Positions 1-8,624 of a stretch of DNA of 64,000 bases are shown one piece after another (position 1 is the stretch's first letter; every line of letters starts with the position of its first letter). The DNA is from an uncultured Eubacteriales bacterium (lineage in GTDB: Bacteria; Bacillota; Clostridia; Christensenellales; Aristaeellaceae), in the NCBI GenBank assembly GCA_902778055.1, contig CACYWL010000001.1, positions 62,001-126,000 on the forward strand, given 5' to 3'. The translations under genes and the position numbers were made by a program. Under the pieces are notes generated by a model, which had not been told where the DNA came from, made no database searches, and was given only the letters and a program-made list of their open reading frames with translations.

Positions 1-31
1 GAAAAGAAGGAGCTTCTGTTGAAGCCCCTTC
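1..31 (-). terminator. Rho-independent terminator of the first ABC operon
   Basis: On the minus strand an 11-bp stem (arms 31-21 and 16-6, one G-U pair) with a 4-nt loop is followed by TTTTC at the window edge. It lies just after the stop codon of the permease gene, so it ends the minus-strand sugar transporter operon. Confidence 0.75.
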
Positions 32-49
32 CTGTTGAGTTTCCATCTG

Positions 50-955
50 TTATCCCTTTACGGCACCGGCGATAAAACCCGCCTGAATCCGTTTGCTTAG
101 CAGTGCATACACGATCATCGTCGGGATCGTTGCGATTGCAAGTGCGGCGCCGATTGGCCCCCAATCGGTTGTGTACTGGCCGAATAATTGCTGAACTCCT
201 ACCGGTAGGGTCATATACATCCCTTTGCTAACGAAGATGGTTGCGAACAGCAGTTCATTCCAGCATTGCAGGAATGCATAGATTCCAACTGTAGCGGTGG
301 CGGGCATCATCAGCGGAACGATAACCCGGAAGAAAATTCCCCATACGCCGCAACCGTCCAGGAAAGCTGCTTCGTCCAGATCATAGGGAATGTCTCCCAT
401 AAAGCCGATGCTGATCAGAATTCCCATGGACAGAGAAAACGCGGCATACGGAATGATCAGGGCCACATAGGTGTCCAGCAGCTTCATACGGGAAAGAATC
501 ATAAATACAGGAACAAGGGCTGCGTGTATCGGAATCGTCAGACCCAGCATGAAGAATTTGTTCATCAGCTTCCGGCCCTTCCATACCAGCCGTGTCATGG
601 CATAGGTGGCCATAAACGCTGCGATCAGGGTAATAATTATAGCGGAAGCTGAGACGATCAGGCTGTTCAGGAAATAACGGCCCATATTGCCGGTATTTAG
701 TGCCCTGGGATAGTTATTCCATCTCCAGGTACGAGGAAGGCCGATCATGTTTCTTTCGACCGTGATTTTCTCTCCGTTTTCGTCCAGAATAACCTTACCT
801 TCGCTGTCCTTGAGATAGCCGCCGAAGATCTCGTCATTATCCTTCAGGGAAAAGGTCATCATCCAGTACAGCGGGAACAGATTGATTACCACCAGAATGA
901 TCAGCAGGGCATGTACCAGGATCAGAGAAGGCTTAAACTTACGTTGATCGTTCAT
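50..955 (-). CDS. Carbohydrate ABC transporter permease, MalG family
   Basis: Inner-membrane permease subunit of a sugar ABC importer. The 301-residue product has an N-terminal membrane segment (about residues 10-32) and further membrane segments, and carries the cytoplasmic EAA loop (E195-A-A then Gly201), which docks the ATPase in this family. A charged loop at about 40-75 lies between the first two membrane segments. Its start overlaps the stop of the upstream permease by ATGA, so the two are translationally coupled. It is the last gene of a minus-strand operon in the order binding protein, MalF-type, MalG-type. No ATPase gene is present, so a shared MsmK/UgpC-type ATPase encoded elsewhere is inferred. 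The substrate cannot be named. Confidence 0.93.
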   Translation of the reverse strand: MNDQRKFKPSLILVHALLIILVVINLFPLYWMMTFSLKDNDEIFGGYLKDSEGKVILDENGEKITVERNMIGLPRTWRWNNYPRALNTGNMGRYFLNSLIVSASAIIITLIAAFMATYAMTRLVWKGRKLMNKFFMLGLTIPIHAALVPVFMILSRMKLLDTYVALIIPYAAFSLSMGILISIGFMGDIPYDLDEAAFLDGCGVWGIFFRVIVPLMMPATATVGIYAFLQCWNELLFATIFVSKGMYMTLPVGVQQLFGQYTTDWGPIGAALAIATIPTMIVYALLSKRIQAGFIAGAVKG

Positions 956-1920
956 GACACCTTTTCCCCCTTATCCCTGAATGCCAGGCTGATCAGCATC
1001 GCGAAGGCGAAGCAAAGGATAATCAGCACGACTGCGATCGCGCTGCCCAGACCATAACGGTTGTTCAAGAAGGTCAGCTTATACATCAGGGTGCTGGGCA
1101 GCTCCGCTCTCCGGGTGTCCTTCATCAGGGTATAAATCAGATCGAAGGATTTCAGAGAACCCGTCACCGCGAAAATGACACAGACCTTCAGAATGGGCTT
1201 GATGTAGGGAATCACAATATGGCGGTTTACCTGTCCCTCAGTGCAGCCATCCAGCTGCGCCGCTTCCAGCAGATCCATCGGCACACCCTTGATGCCGGCG
1301 TACATCAGAAGCATATGATAACCAACATACTGCCACAGAATGGGGATGAAGGCGGCAAATAGCGCTGTCTCCTTGTATCCGGTCCACCCTCCCTGGAAAG
1401 GCATCTTGGTGGATGTTATCCGGGCAGAGATCCAACTAAACACTTGGTTCTTGATTCCCAAGGCATCTAGTGCGGAATTCAGCAGTCCGTTCGTTTCATA
1501 GATATTCATCCACAGACGGCCGATAATCACCGTGGAAATCAGAACTGGCATAAAAAATATGGACAAATATGCTCGTTCTCCCCGGATACCCTTGCTCAGC
1601 TTCAGGGCGATTGACAGAGCGATGGGAAGTTGAATAAACACAGAAAAGAAACCCAGAATCAGAGAATTGACAAGGGCATCGCCCATATAATTCACGTTGG
1701 TATAGAGAGCGCCTTTTTCATTGACCAGCTGCGGACTGAAAAGCTCGATGTAATTCTTGAGCCCTACAAAATTCATGTCAGCACCGGAAATTGCTTTGAA
1801 GTCATTCAGACTGTATATGACTGACATGACAATTGGGGCGATCAGAATGCCAAGGAACAGGATCAGTGCAGGCAGCAGAAAGATAAAGATGCTCAATTTG
1901 TAAGAAAAAGTTCTCTTCAT
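952..1920 (-). CDS. Sugar ABC transporter permease, MalF family
   Basis: Partner permease of the MalG-type subunit. The 322-residue protein has a first membrane segment at about residues 9-33, several more up to the C terminus, and an EAA loop at about residues 219-225 (EAAQLDG), diagnostic for binding-protein-dependent importers. A periplasmic-side stretch near 150-185 is longer than in minimal MalF-type permeases. The gene follows the solute-binding protein gene after a strong hairpin, a layout which usually keeps permease expression below that of the binding protein. The substrate is unknown; the neighbours give no glycosidase to hint at it. Confidence 0.93.
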   Translation of the reverse strand: MKRTFSYKLSIFIFLLPALILFLGILIAPIVMSVIYSLNDFKAISGADMNFVGLKNYIELFSPQLVNEKGALYTNVNYMGDALVNSLILGFFSVFIQLPIALSIALKLSKGIRGERAYLSIFFMPVLISTVIIGRLWMNIYETNGLLNSALDALGIKNQVFSWISARITSTKMPFQGGWTGYKETALFAAFIPILWQYVGYHMLLMYAGIKGVPMDLLEAAQLDGCTEGQVNRHIVIPYIKPILKVCVIFAVTGSLKSFDLIYTLMKDTRRAELPSTLMYKLTFLNNRYGLGSAIAVVLIILCFAFAMLISLAFRDKGEKVS

Positions 1921-1949
1921 CTTCTAATTAGTCCTTTTCAACAAAAGAG

Positions 1950-1991
1950 GGAGACGGCCCTCGTGGATAATCTCCCCGCAGGGCCGTCTCC
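1950..1991 (-). terminator. Intra-operon hairpin (attenuator or partial terminator)
   Basis: Between the binding-protein stop and the permease start, a perfect 12-bp stem (arms 1991-1980 and 1961-1950) with an 18-nt loop is followed on the minus strand by CTCTTTTG. The weak T-run suggests partial termination or protection of the upstream mRNA from 3' decay, which would give more binding protein than permease. Confidence 0.6.
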
Positions 1992-2026
1992 GGATTGATT
2001 TGTTCGGATCTAAGTGCGAAAACTGT

Positions 2027-3268
2027 TTACTGCAGCTGCGCAGCCAGACCTTCGATGAACTGGGCGCCGTCGATTTCAACGCCGTAAACCTGAGAAACGA
2101 AGTTCAGATAGATATTGGCGGGGTCAGCGCTCATGGCGGTGTCTCCGAACAGCACCATGCCGTCAGCGGCGGCAACCATATCGGCGACAGCGGTCACGAG
2201 GGGCTTCACTTCAGAGGTGTCATAGTCCGGGGTCCAAGCAGGCAGTCCAGAACCAGCCAGATAACCGTAGTGGCAGATTTCCTTGCCCAGTTCGAAAGCA
2301 ATCTTCGCAGCGAACTCGGGATCCTTGGAGGTAGCGGCAACGGCCAGAGAGTCGGACGGACCGCCGATGACCTGGCTGTAGGTGGCCTTCTCGGCATTCA
2401 TCACGGGGAACAGCGCAACCTGGAAGTTACCTTCAGCGTCGTTCACTTCGCCGCAGTTCCAGGAACCGTTCTGATAGAAGGCATACTGTCCGGCAAGGAA
2501 GTTGGCCTTGATCTGGTCATTGCCCAGGGTCAGGCCGTCAGCAGCGAAGTATCCCTTTTTCACCATTTCCTGGAAAGCATCCACAGCGCCCGCGATAGCG
2601 GGATCATTCCAGGTAGCTTTGCCCGCAAAGATGTTGTTCAGGGCTTCGTAACCGATGGTCTTCTCGATGATGGGCTCCAGATATTCGGTCACGCACCAGG
2701 TTTCAGAACCGGCGCAACCGAAGGGGGTGATCCCTGCGGCCAGCAGGTCATCGCAGCACTTAATCAGGTCTTCATAGGTTTCCGGCACATGATCCCAACC
2801 AGCCTTGGCCAGCAGATCCATGTTCGCGAACATAACCACGATGTTCATGGTCAGCGGGACTGCGAAATGATCCTTGTTTTCGCCGTAGGAGGCATTCTGC
2901 ATCATTACTTCAGGCAGCTGATCTGCATATGCTTTATAAGCATCATTCAGGCAGTATACATTTCCCTGCTCCGCGAAGTCGCCGCAGAAGGCACCGGCCC
3001 AGGTGAAGAAAATGTCCGGCAGCGTGGAAGGATCAGACATGGCGGTCTTGATCTTGGTCTTATAGGATTGGTTCTCAAAAGCTTCCCATTCGATTTTCAC
3101 GTTGAATGCATCTTCTACCGCGGCGATGGCCTTCTCATAAGCGGGACGGTTCGCATCGCTTTCGGTCGCGATACACCACATGGTGATCGTCTTCTGCTCT
3201 TCCGCGAACACGGAAGTCACGGAAAACACCATGATGGCAGCCAGCAACAGGGCAACGAGCTTCTTCAT
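2027..3268 (-). CDS. Extracellular sugar-binding protein of an ABC importer
   Basis: Family-1 type solute-binding protein that would deliver sugar to the two permeases downstream. The start chosen is the ATG at 3268 (413 residues), because GGAGGG lies 8 nt upstream and a classical signal peptide starts there (MKK, a hydrophobic LLAAI stretch, then VFA before EEQ). An in-frame ATG 18 nt further upstream has no better site. There is no lipobox cysteine, so the protein may be released or held through the complex. The body has typical features such as PDIFFTWAG near residue 80 and an aromatic-rich C-terminal half. First gene of the operon; a good promoter precedes it. Confidence 0.92.
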   Translation of the reverse strand: MKKLVALLLAAIMVFSVTSVFAEEQKTITMWCIATESDANRPAYEKAIAAVEDAFNVKIEWEAFENQSYKTKIKTAMSDPSTLPDIFFTWAGAFCGDFAEQGNVYCLNDAYKAYADQLPEVMMQNASYGENKDHFAVPLTMNIVVMFANMDLLAKAGWDHVPETYEDLIKCCDDLLAAGITPFGCAGSETWCVTEYLEPIIEKTIGYEALNNIFAGKATWNDPAIAGAVDAFQEMVKKGYFAADGLTLGNDQIKANFLAGQYAFYQNGSWNCGEVNDAEGNFQVALFPVMNAEKATYSQVIGGPSDSLAVAATSKDPEFAAKIAFELGKEICHYGYLAGSGLPAWTPDYDTSEVKPLVTAVADMVAAADGMVLFGDTAMSADPANIYLNFVSQVYGVEIDGAQFIEGLAAQLQ

Positions 3269-3411
3269 AGGGATACCCTCCTTCAAATTTGCGGCTGAGC
3301 CGCATTTTTCTCAAACAGCGTACCCGCTGTTATCGACAAGACAGAGAACCTGGAAAAGGATACAACAAACACATCATTCATCTTCCCTGCGGGATCTTTC
3401 ACTCTGAGCGC

Positions 3412-3440
3412 ATTATAACGCAAAAAAGGGGGAAGTTCAA
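3412..3440 (-). promoter_or_regulatory. Promoter of the minus-strand sugar ABC operon
   Basis: On the minus strand TTGAAC (3440-3435), a 17-nt spacer and TATAAT (3417-3412) match the sigma-A consensus. The predicted leader is about 140 nt and runs to the binding-protein start at 3268. Confidence 0.7.
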
Positions 3441-3653
3441 TTCAATTTGTTCTTTATTTTCTGCTTTTTTGGCAGGGAAAGCATTTCTTCCTTAAACGCA
3501 AGGAATTACAAAGGTTCCGGATCAATCAGGGAGAACCGCCCAGTCTGAATAATCCCCAAAAACAGCCTCCGAGGCTCTTGGATTTCTCATTTCTTGTCAT
3601 GATAGTCTGGTGCGCGGATGCGCAGGTTCTTGAGAATGTGTGCAGAATATTTA
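3441..3653. other. Non-coding divergent intergenic stretch
   Basis: This is the central part of a 484-bp gap between divergent genes (3269-3752). It holds no convincing gene. Apart from the two outward promoters on its flanks, only a weak 5-bp inverted repeat near 3562-3574 is visible. Confidence 0.5.
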
Positions 3654-3682
3654 TTGAAAGATTTCCTCATTTGTGATATAGT
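3654..3682 (+). promoter_or_regulatory. Promoter of the His/Cys-repeat surface protein
   Basis: TTGAAA (3654-3659), 17-nt spacer and TATAGT (3677-3682) give a near-consensus sigma-A promoter about 70 bp upstream of the start codon at 3753. Confidence 0.7.
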
Positions 3683-3752
3683 TTAAAGGTGTGAGTTTGC
3701 AAATTATGAACTGAAAGGACAGGTTTATTCATCTATTCGGGAGGAATGACGG

Positions 3753-6700
3753 ATGAAACAGGCAGGAAAGCGGAGAGACTCGGACAGGCGCAGACGCGTG
3801 CTGGCCTGTCTGTTTGCCGCTGTCCTGCTTTTTTCCTCTTTCCCGTCTCTCTCTCTGTCCGATTCTCCCGCTGATTCGCCGGAGATGCAGAATGCGGCTT
3901 CCGAGACGGTTCTGATCTGTGAGATTCCGGAATCGGATCCGGTCACGGCGGAAACCCGTACCTGGAAGAAGGCATTCCAGGTGCATCGGCATTCAGATTC
4001 CTGCTATAATAATGAAGGAAAACTGATCTGCGGCATCTGGGAAGACGCCTATTATCACACCCATAACGAGTGGTGCTATGACGAGGACGGGAAGCTGTCC
4101 TGCGGCCTCAGCGAAAAGAGACCTCATTCTCATTCGGACGATTGCTATACAACAGAACAGATTCTGAAATGCGAACTGAAGGAAGAGGAGGGTCACCGTC
4201 ATTCAGATGCCTGCTATACGGTGACGGATACGCTGATCTGCGGACAGGAGGAAAGAGAGGGACACACTCACGGGGAGGAATGCTATCAAACCCGGGAGGA
4301 ACTCGTCTGCGGTCTGGAGGAGTTTGCGGGACATTCGCATACCGACGCCTGCTATACGGAACACAGGGAGCTTTCCTGCGGCCTGGAGGAGGATCCCGGA
4401 CATACCCATGCGGACAGCTGCTGGAGCGAGACTGAGGTTAATACGCTGACCTGCGGGCAGGAGGAAAGAGAGCCTGTCCTGGATGAAAACGGCGAGGTGA
4501 CGGATCCCGGACATAAGCACACCGACGCCTGCTATACGGCTGAAACGGTTCGGACCTTGATCTGCGAGGAGAAGGAACGCCCCGGTCACCTGCATGGCGA
4601 TTCCTGCTACACGGTGACCCGGACCCTGACCTGCGGGCAGGAGGAAAGGGAAGGACATACCCATTCCGAGGCATGCCGGCATACAGTGAAGGAACTGGTC
4701 TGCACAAAGGCGGAGGATCCCGGCCACCATCATACGGAAGCCTGCCATCAGATTACGCGAACCCTTTCCTGCGGACTTGAGGAACGGGAGGGCCACCATC
4801 ATTCGGCTTCCTGTTACGAATCAAGGAGTGTTCTCATCTGTGATCTGCCGGATTCCACGCACAGGCACACGGAGGACTGTTTCAGCGGAGGGGAAGCAAC
4901 CTGCGGCAAGCTGGAGGTTCCGGTCTTTGTAAGCTCAGAGGAAAACTGGGCCACGAAAACGGAGATCATTTCCGAAGGACACCGTCATACGGAAGCCTGC
5001 TATGCGGTTCCGGGAGACGAAGAGAGCACCTCATCCGAAGAGCTTTCGGGGTCCGCAGCTGCCTCAGGCGAAAACGAAATCCCGCCGGCCGGAAATGATG
5101 ATGAAAACCCGGCCGTGACGGGCGGAGACGTACCGGATGCCGCAAAAGTCCGGAAGGGTGAGGCGGACGAGACCGGGAACAAGACGAACCTGACCGATGA
5201 GCAATTCAAAAACAATACGCCCGCGTCGGGCAAACAGCCTGAGGTAAGCAATCCGCCTCAGACAGGCGGGCAGCCCCAGGTAAGCAACCCGCCTCAGACG
5301 GACGAACATCCCCAGGGAAACAATCCGCCTCAGACGGACGAACAGCCCCAGGGAAACAATCCGTCTCAGACGGACGAACAGCCCCAGGGAAGTACCCTTC
5401 CGACTGTTACAGATACTCCGGCCTGTTTTGAGGGCGAGCTGACCTCTGAGGATGGGATGATCTCTATTCAGGCGGATCCGGAAGCGCTTCTTCCCGCAGA
5501 TGTTTCTCTGAAGGTTCAGCCGGTGAACGACCCTGAGCAGCAGGCACTGTACGAGGCGAGAATCCGGGAAATGACGGGCGGAGACGGGGAGATGATGCTG
5601 GTCCGGCTGATGGATCTCAGCCTGGTGGACGGCGAGGAGCAGAAGGTCCAGCCGGAGCGTCCCGTGCGGGTCTCCGTCCGGATGACGGATGCGATCCCGG
5701 AGGGCGCGGAGCTACGTGTCCTTCATTTCCCGGATGAGCCAGCGGCCCAGGCCGGTGCAGCTCCCGCAGCGGGAAAGAGGCTGCTGAAGAGCAGACGCAT
5801 GACGGCCGCCGTTCCTTCCGGACCGGAGGAAATTCCCGCGAAGTACTCCGGTCAGGAGATTACCTTCGACGCCGGCGGGTTTTCTGTCTACGCGATCGTA
5901 TACGTTCTGGACGGAGACGAGCATACCATTCTGGTCAATGAGGATCCCGAAAAAGGCTCCTTTAGCTGTCATATAAGCTGGCTGCCTGAGCCTCCCGCAA
6001 ATGCGCAGACCACCGTTCTCCTTTACCGGCAGACCGACGGAACAGACGCCAAACCTGAATTTGCGGACAGGAGGATTGTCCTGGACGGCGTTCCCGATAA
6101 AGAAGGGGAAACTTCCGCCTGGACCGCGGTGTTCGAAGAGCTGCCCATGAAGACTCCGGAAGGGCAGCGGATCCGCTACATGGTAAAGGAGGAGAACATT
6201 ACTCCGGAGGAATATCAGGCTTACCTTGCCTCCGATCCGATGGGTCCGGACGATTATATGGACACGGACGGCGGAACGATCTATCACAAAGCGCCGAAGG
6301 TTGCAGATACCAGCGTTCTGTTTACCGTGCGGAATACGGATCCCGAAGGAAATCTGCTTTCCGGCGCGGAGTTTCTGATTCAGAAGCAGACAACGAGCGG
6401 CAAAGAGCCCTATAACGACGGTTTTCACGAGGACGGCGTGTATGCCGCCGGAAATGAGGGAAAGCAGCTTGGACTGATGCATATTTCCCTTCCGGAGGGA
6501 ATCTATCTCCTTTCCCAGAAGATAAAACCATATGCCTGTGAAAAACTGTCTGACCGGACGGTCATGATCCAGGTTGCGGAAGGTCAGATCACATTGATTC
6601 ACGATTCGGAAGCAGATTCCGAACCCGTGAGCTCGGATGCGCTGAAGGACAACACGCTTCTTTTTATCAATTCAAATTCCCTGGTGCATGTGGTGCTGAA

Positions 6701-8612
6701 AAAGGCGGACGAAACTGATGAGACCCTGATGCTGCCCGGCGCTGCCTTTAAAATCAGCAAAGAAGACGGTTCCAAGACGGCCCCGCTCAGCCTGGACGGA
6801 CAGGATGAGTTTGTTTCGGATGCAAAGGGTGTGTTCTTCGACGGGATGCTGATCAATGGAGCAACCTACATTCTGAAAGAAGTCACCGCTCCGGAAACCT
6901 ACGATCTTCCTGAAAAAGAGTTCCGCCTTCATGTTGCCGGGGATAAGGTTACCCTGACCATACCCGGAAAGGACAGCCTGGATTTCACCCCGGAAGAGGA
7001 AGGAAAAGCGGTTGAGGTCCTCGTTCCCAACTGGCATCAACCCTTCTATACGGTTCACCATTATCTGAAGGGGACGAAGGAGAAGGTGGCCGAGGATACG
7101 GTGATTTATGCTCCGGCGGGTACGGCTGTGCGCTCTGTGAAACCGGCTTCCGAATTCCTGGAGGAGTTTACCGGATATACCCCTGAGCTGAATTCAATGT
7201 CTCCGGCAGGGGGAATCCGCATCCTGGAGAAGGGGAAGAACGAGATCACAGCCTGGTATACGCTTCCGCTGAAGATTACCGTCAGGGACAGGGAGCTGAC
7301 CTATAACGGGCAGAAGCAGTTCGGATACGGCATCGAGGACGAGGGAGCGGCGGAGTTTTCCGGCCTGCTGGCCCGTGACAGGGACGCTGACTGGACGACG
7401 AAAATCTATAACCGCGCCGAAGGGACGAATGTCACCGCGGCCAAGGGCTACAGCGGAAGCCTGAGATGGGAAAACGAGGCCCTGATTCCAAGGTACTATC
7501 AATACACGCTGACTCCGGGACGGCTGGTGATCCTGCCCAAGAAGATCACGGCCAGCATTACCGGGAAAGCCGTGACCCGCACCTACAACGGGATCGAAAA
7601 CGCGGCCATCGGATACACGGTGGAGGTCAGCGACGAGAACTATCTGAAATACAACATCCGGTTTTCCGGCGAGAGAACCGTCCGAAGGAAGGACGCCGGC
7701 ATTTCCTATATGGGGCTGCGCGCGGAGCAGTTTACCAACATCAGCCGGAATTACGAGGTCTCCTTCGAAATCACGGACGGCTATATCAAGGTGGAACCCC
7801 GGGCCATGAAGGTCATCACTGGAAGCAAGACCAAGACCTACGACGGAGAACCGCTGGTCTTCGAAAGCGCGAGGCTGATCGGCGCGGTAGCCGCGGACGG
7901 GATCAAGGTCCGGGCGACGGGGAAGATCACCGAGGTCGGAAAAACCGAGAATACCTGCGTGATCGAATGGAACGGCGCCAATCCAGAAAACTATACGGTC
8001 ACGGAACAGCTTGGAACGCTGCAGGTCAAAGCGGCCCCGGTTCCCAAGAGTACGGGGAAAACCTCCGGCAGCAGCTACTCCTTCAGCCGGAGCCGGAAGA
8101 AGGAGAGCGTCCCGGTTACGCTGCGCATCATTTATCAGGTGAACGGCGAGGAAGAGGCTCCGCCGGAGCGAATTGCCGAATACATGAGCGGCGACAGTTA
8201 CTACGTCGTGAGCCCCATGATCCACGGCTACCGTGCCGACAGGGAAATTGTGGAGGGAAAGATCACAAGGGATGTGACTATCCGCGTCACCTACTCCAAG
8301 GTCAGCTACCGGCTGGAAATCCGTTATGTGAAGCTGGACGGAAGCCGCGCGGCCGCCTCCTACAGCAAAAAGCTGGAGTACGGAACGGAATTCAGCGTTC
8401 CTTCCCCTGCGGTAAAGGGATTTGTTCCCGCACTGGAGCAGGTCGGGGGAACCATGGGAACCGGGGAGCTGCTGTATACCGTGCTGTATCTTCCCGAGAA
8501 TACGGATGAAAGCGGAGACTCCGGGTCCGGAAGGATACTCAGCATTGATGAATACGCCACGCCGACAGGCTTCGGGCTTTCCTATCAGCAGCTGGGCGTC
8601 TGCCTGGAGTAA
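3753..8612 (+). CDS. Large secreted surface protein with His/Cys repeats, Cna-B-like, MBG-like and MucBP-like modules
   Basis: 1619 residues. The start ATG has GGGAGG 8 nt upstream and begins a signal peptide (basic residues 6-15, hydrophobic 16-33). Residues 78-416 hold 13 complete and one half copy of a degenerate repeat HxHxxxC(Y)...LxCG, about 24 residues each, with a constant His2Cys2 pattern that could bind a metal or form disulfides. A 12-residue Pro/Gln/Asn tandem repeat follows (about 499-546), then Cna-B/SpaA-like domains (about 850-1080), an MBG-like region (about 1180-1425) and MucBP/InlB-B-like repeats (about 1450-1600). There is no LPxTG motif and no C-terminal membrane helix, so classical sortase anchoring is absent. 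An adhesin or surface scaffold is inferred. It is followed after 12 bp by a binding-protein gene. Confidence 0.85.
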   Translation: MKQAGKRRDSDRRRRVLACLFAAVLLFSSFPSLSLSDSPADSPEMQNAASETVLICEIPESDPVTAETRTWKKAFQVHRHSDSCYNNEGKLICGIWEDAYYHTHNEWCYDEDGKLSCGLSEKRPHSHSDDCYTTEQILKCELKEEEGHRHSDACYTVTDTLICGQEEREGHTHGEECYQTREELVCGLEEFAGHSHTDACYTEHRELSCGLEEDPGHTHADSCWSETEVNTLTCGQEEREPVLDENGEVTDPGHKHTDACYTAETVRTLICEEKERPGHLHGDSCYTVTRTLTCGQEEREGHTHSEACRHTVKELVCTKAEDPGHHHTEACHQITRTLSCGLEEREGHHHSASCYESRSVLICDLPDSTHRHTEDCFSGGEATCGKLEVPVFVSSEENWATKTEIISEGHRHTEACYAVPGDEESTSSEELSGSAAASGENEIPPAGNDDENPAVTGGDVPDAAKVRKGEADETGNKTNLTDEQFKNNTPASGKQPEVSNPPQTGGQPQVSNPPQTDEHPQGNNPPQTDEQPQGNNPSQTDEQPQGSTLPTVTDTPACFEGELTSEDGMISIQADPEALLPADVSLKVQPVNDPEQQALYEARIREMTGGDGEMMLVRLMDLSLVDGEEQKVQPERPVRVSVRMTDAIPEGAELRVLHFPDEPAAQAGAAPAAGKRLLKSRRMTAAVPSGPEEIPAKYSGQEITFDAGGFSVYAIVYVLDGDEHTILVNEDPEKGSFSCHISWLPEPPANAQTTVLLYRQTDGTDAKPEFADRRIVLDGVPDKEGETSAWTAVFEELPMKTPEGQRIRYMVKEENITPEEYQAYLASDPMGPDDYMDTDGGTIYHKAPKVADTSVLFTVRNTDPEGNLLSGAEFLIQKQTTSGKEPYNDGFHEDGVYAAGNEGKQLGLMHISLPEGIYLLSQKIKPYACEKLSDRTVMIQVAEGQITLIHDSEADSEPVSSDALKDNTLLFINSNSLVHVVLKKADETDETLMLPGAAFKISKEDGSKTAPLSLDGQDEFVSDAKGVFFDGMLINGATYILKEVTAPETYDLPEKEFRLHVAGDKVTLTIPGKDSLDFTPEEEGKAVEVLVPNWHQPFYTVHHYLKGTKEKVAEDTVIYAPAGTAVRSVKPASEFLEEFTGYTPELNSMSPAGGIRILEKGKNEITAWYTLPLKITVRDRELTYNGQKQFGYGIEDEGAAEFSGLLARDRDADWTTKIYNRAEGTNVTAAKGYSGSLRWENEALIPRYYQYTLTPGRLVILPKKITASITGKAVTRTYNGIENAAIGYTVEVSDENYLKYNIRFSGERTVRRKDAGISYMGLRAEQFTNISRNYEVSFEITDGYIKVEPRAMKVITGSKTKTYDGEPLVFESARLIGAVAADGIKVRATGKITEVGKTENTCVIEWNGANPENYTVTEQLGTLQVKAAPVPKSTGKTSGSSYSFSRSRKKESVPVTLRIIYQVNGEEEAPPERIAEYMSGDSYYVVSPMIHGYRADREIVEGKITRDVTIRVTYSKVSYRLEIRYVKLDGSRAAASYSKKLEYGTEFSVPSPAVKGFVPALEQVGGTMGTGELLYTVLYLPENTDESGDSGSGRILSIDEYATPTGFGLSYQQLGVCLE
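5247..5390 (+). repeat. 36-bp in-frame tandem repeat
   Basis: Four consecutive 36-bp units (5247-5282, 5283-5318, 5319-5354, 5355-5390) encode variants of SNPPQTDEQPQG, with partial copies on both sides. They form a Pro/Gln/Asn linker between the His/Cys repeats and the folded modules. Such repeats change copy number easily by slippage. Confidence 0.85.
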
Positions 8613-8624
8613 GGAGGGCGGTGC

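Noticed and set aside
3984..5000. CRISPR-like array in the His/Cys repeats
   Set aside because: Repeats are degenerate at DNA level, in frame and coding; no spacer pattern or cas genes.
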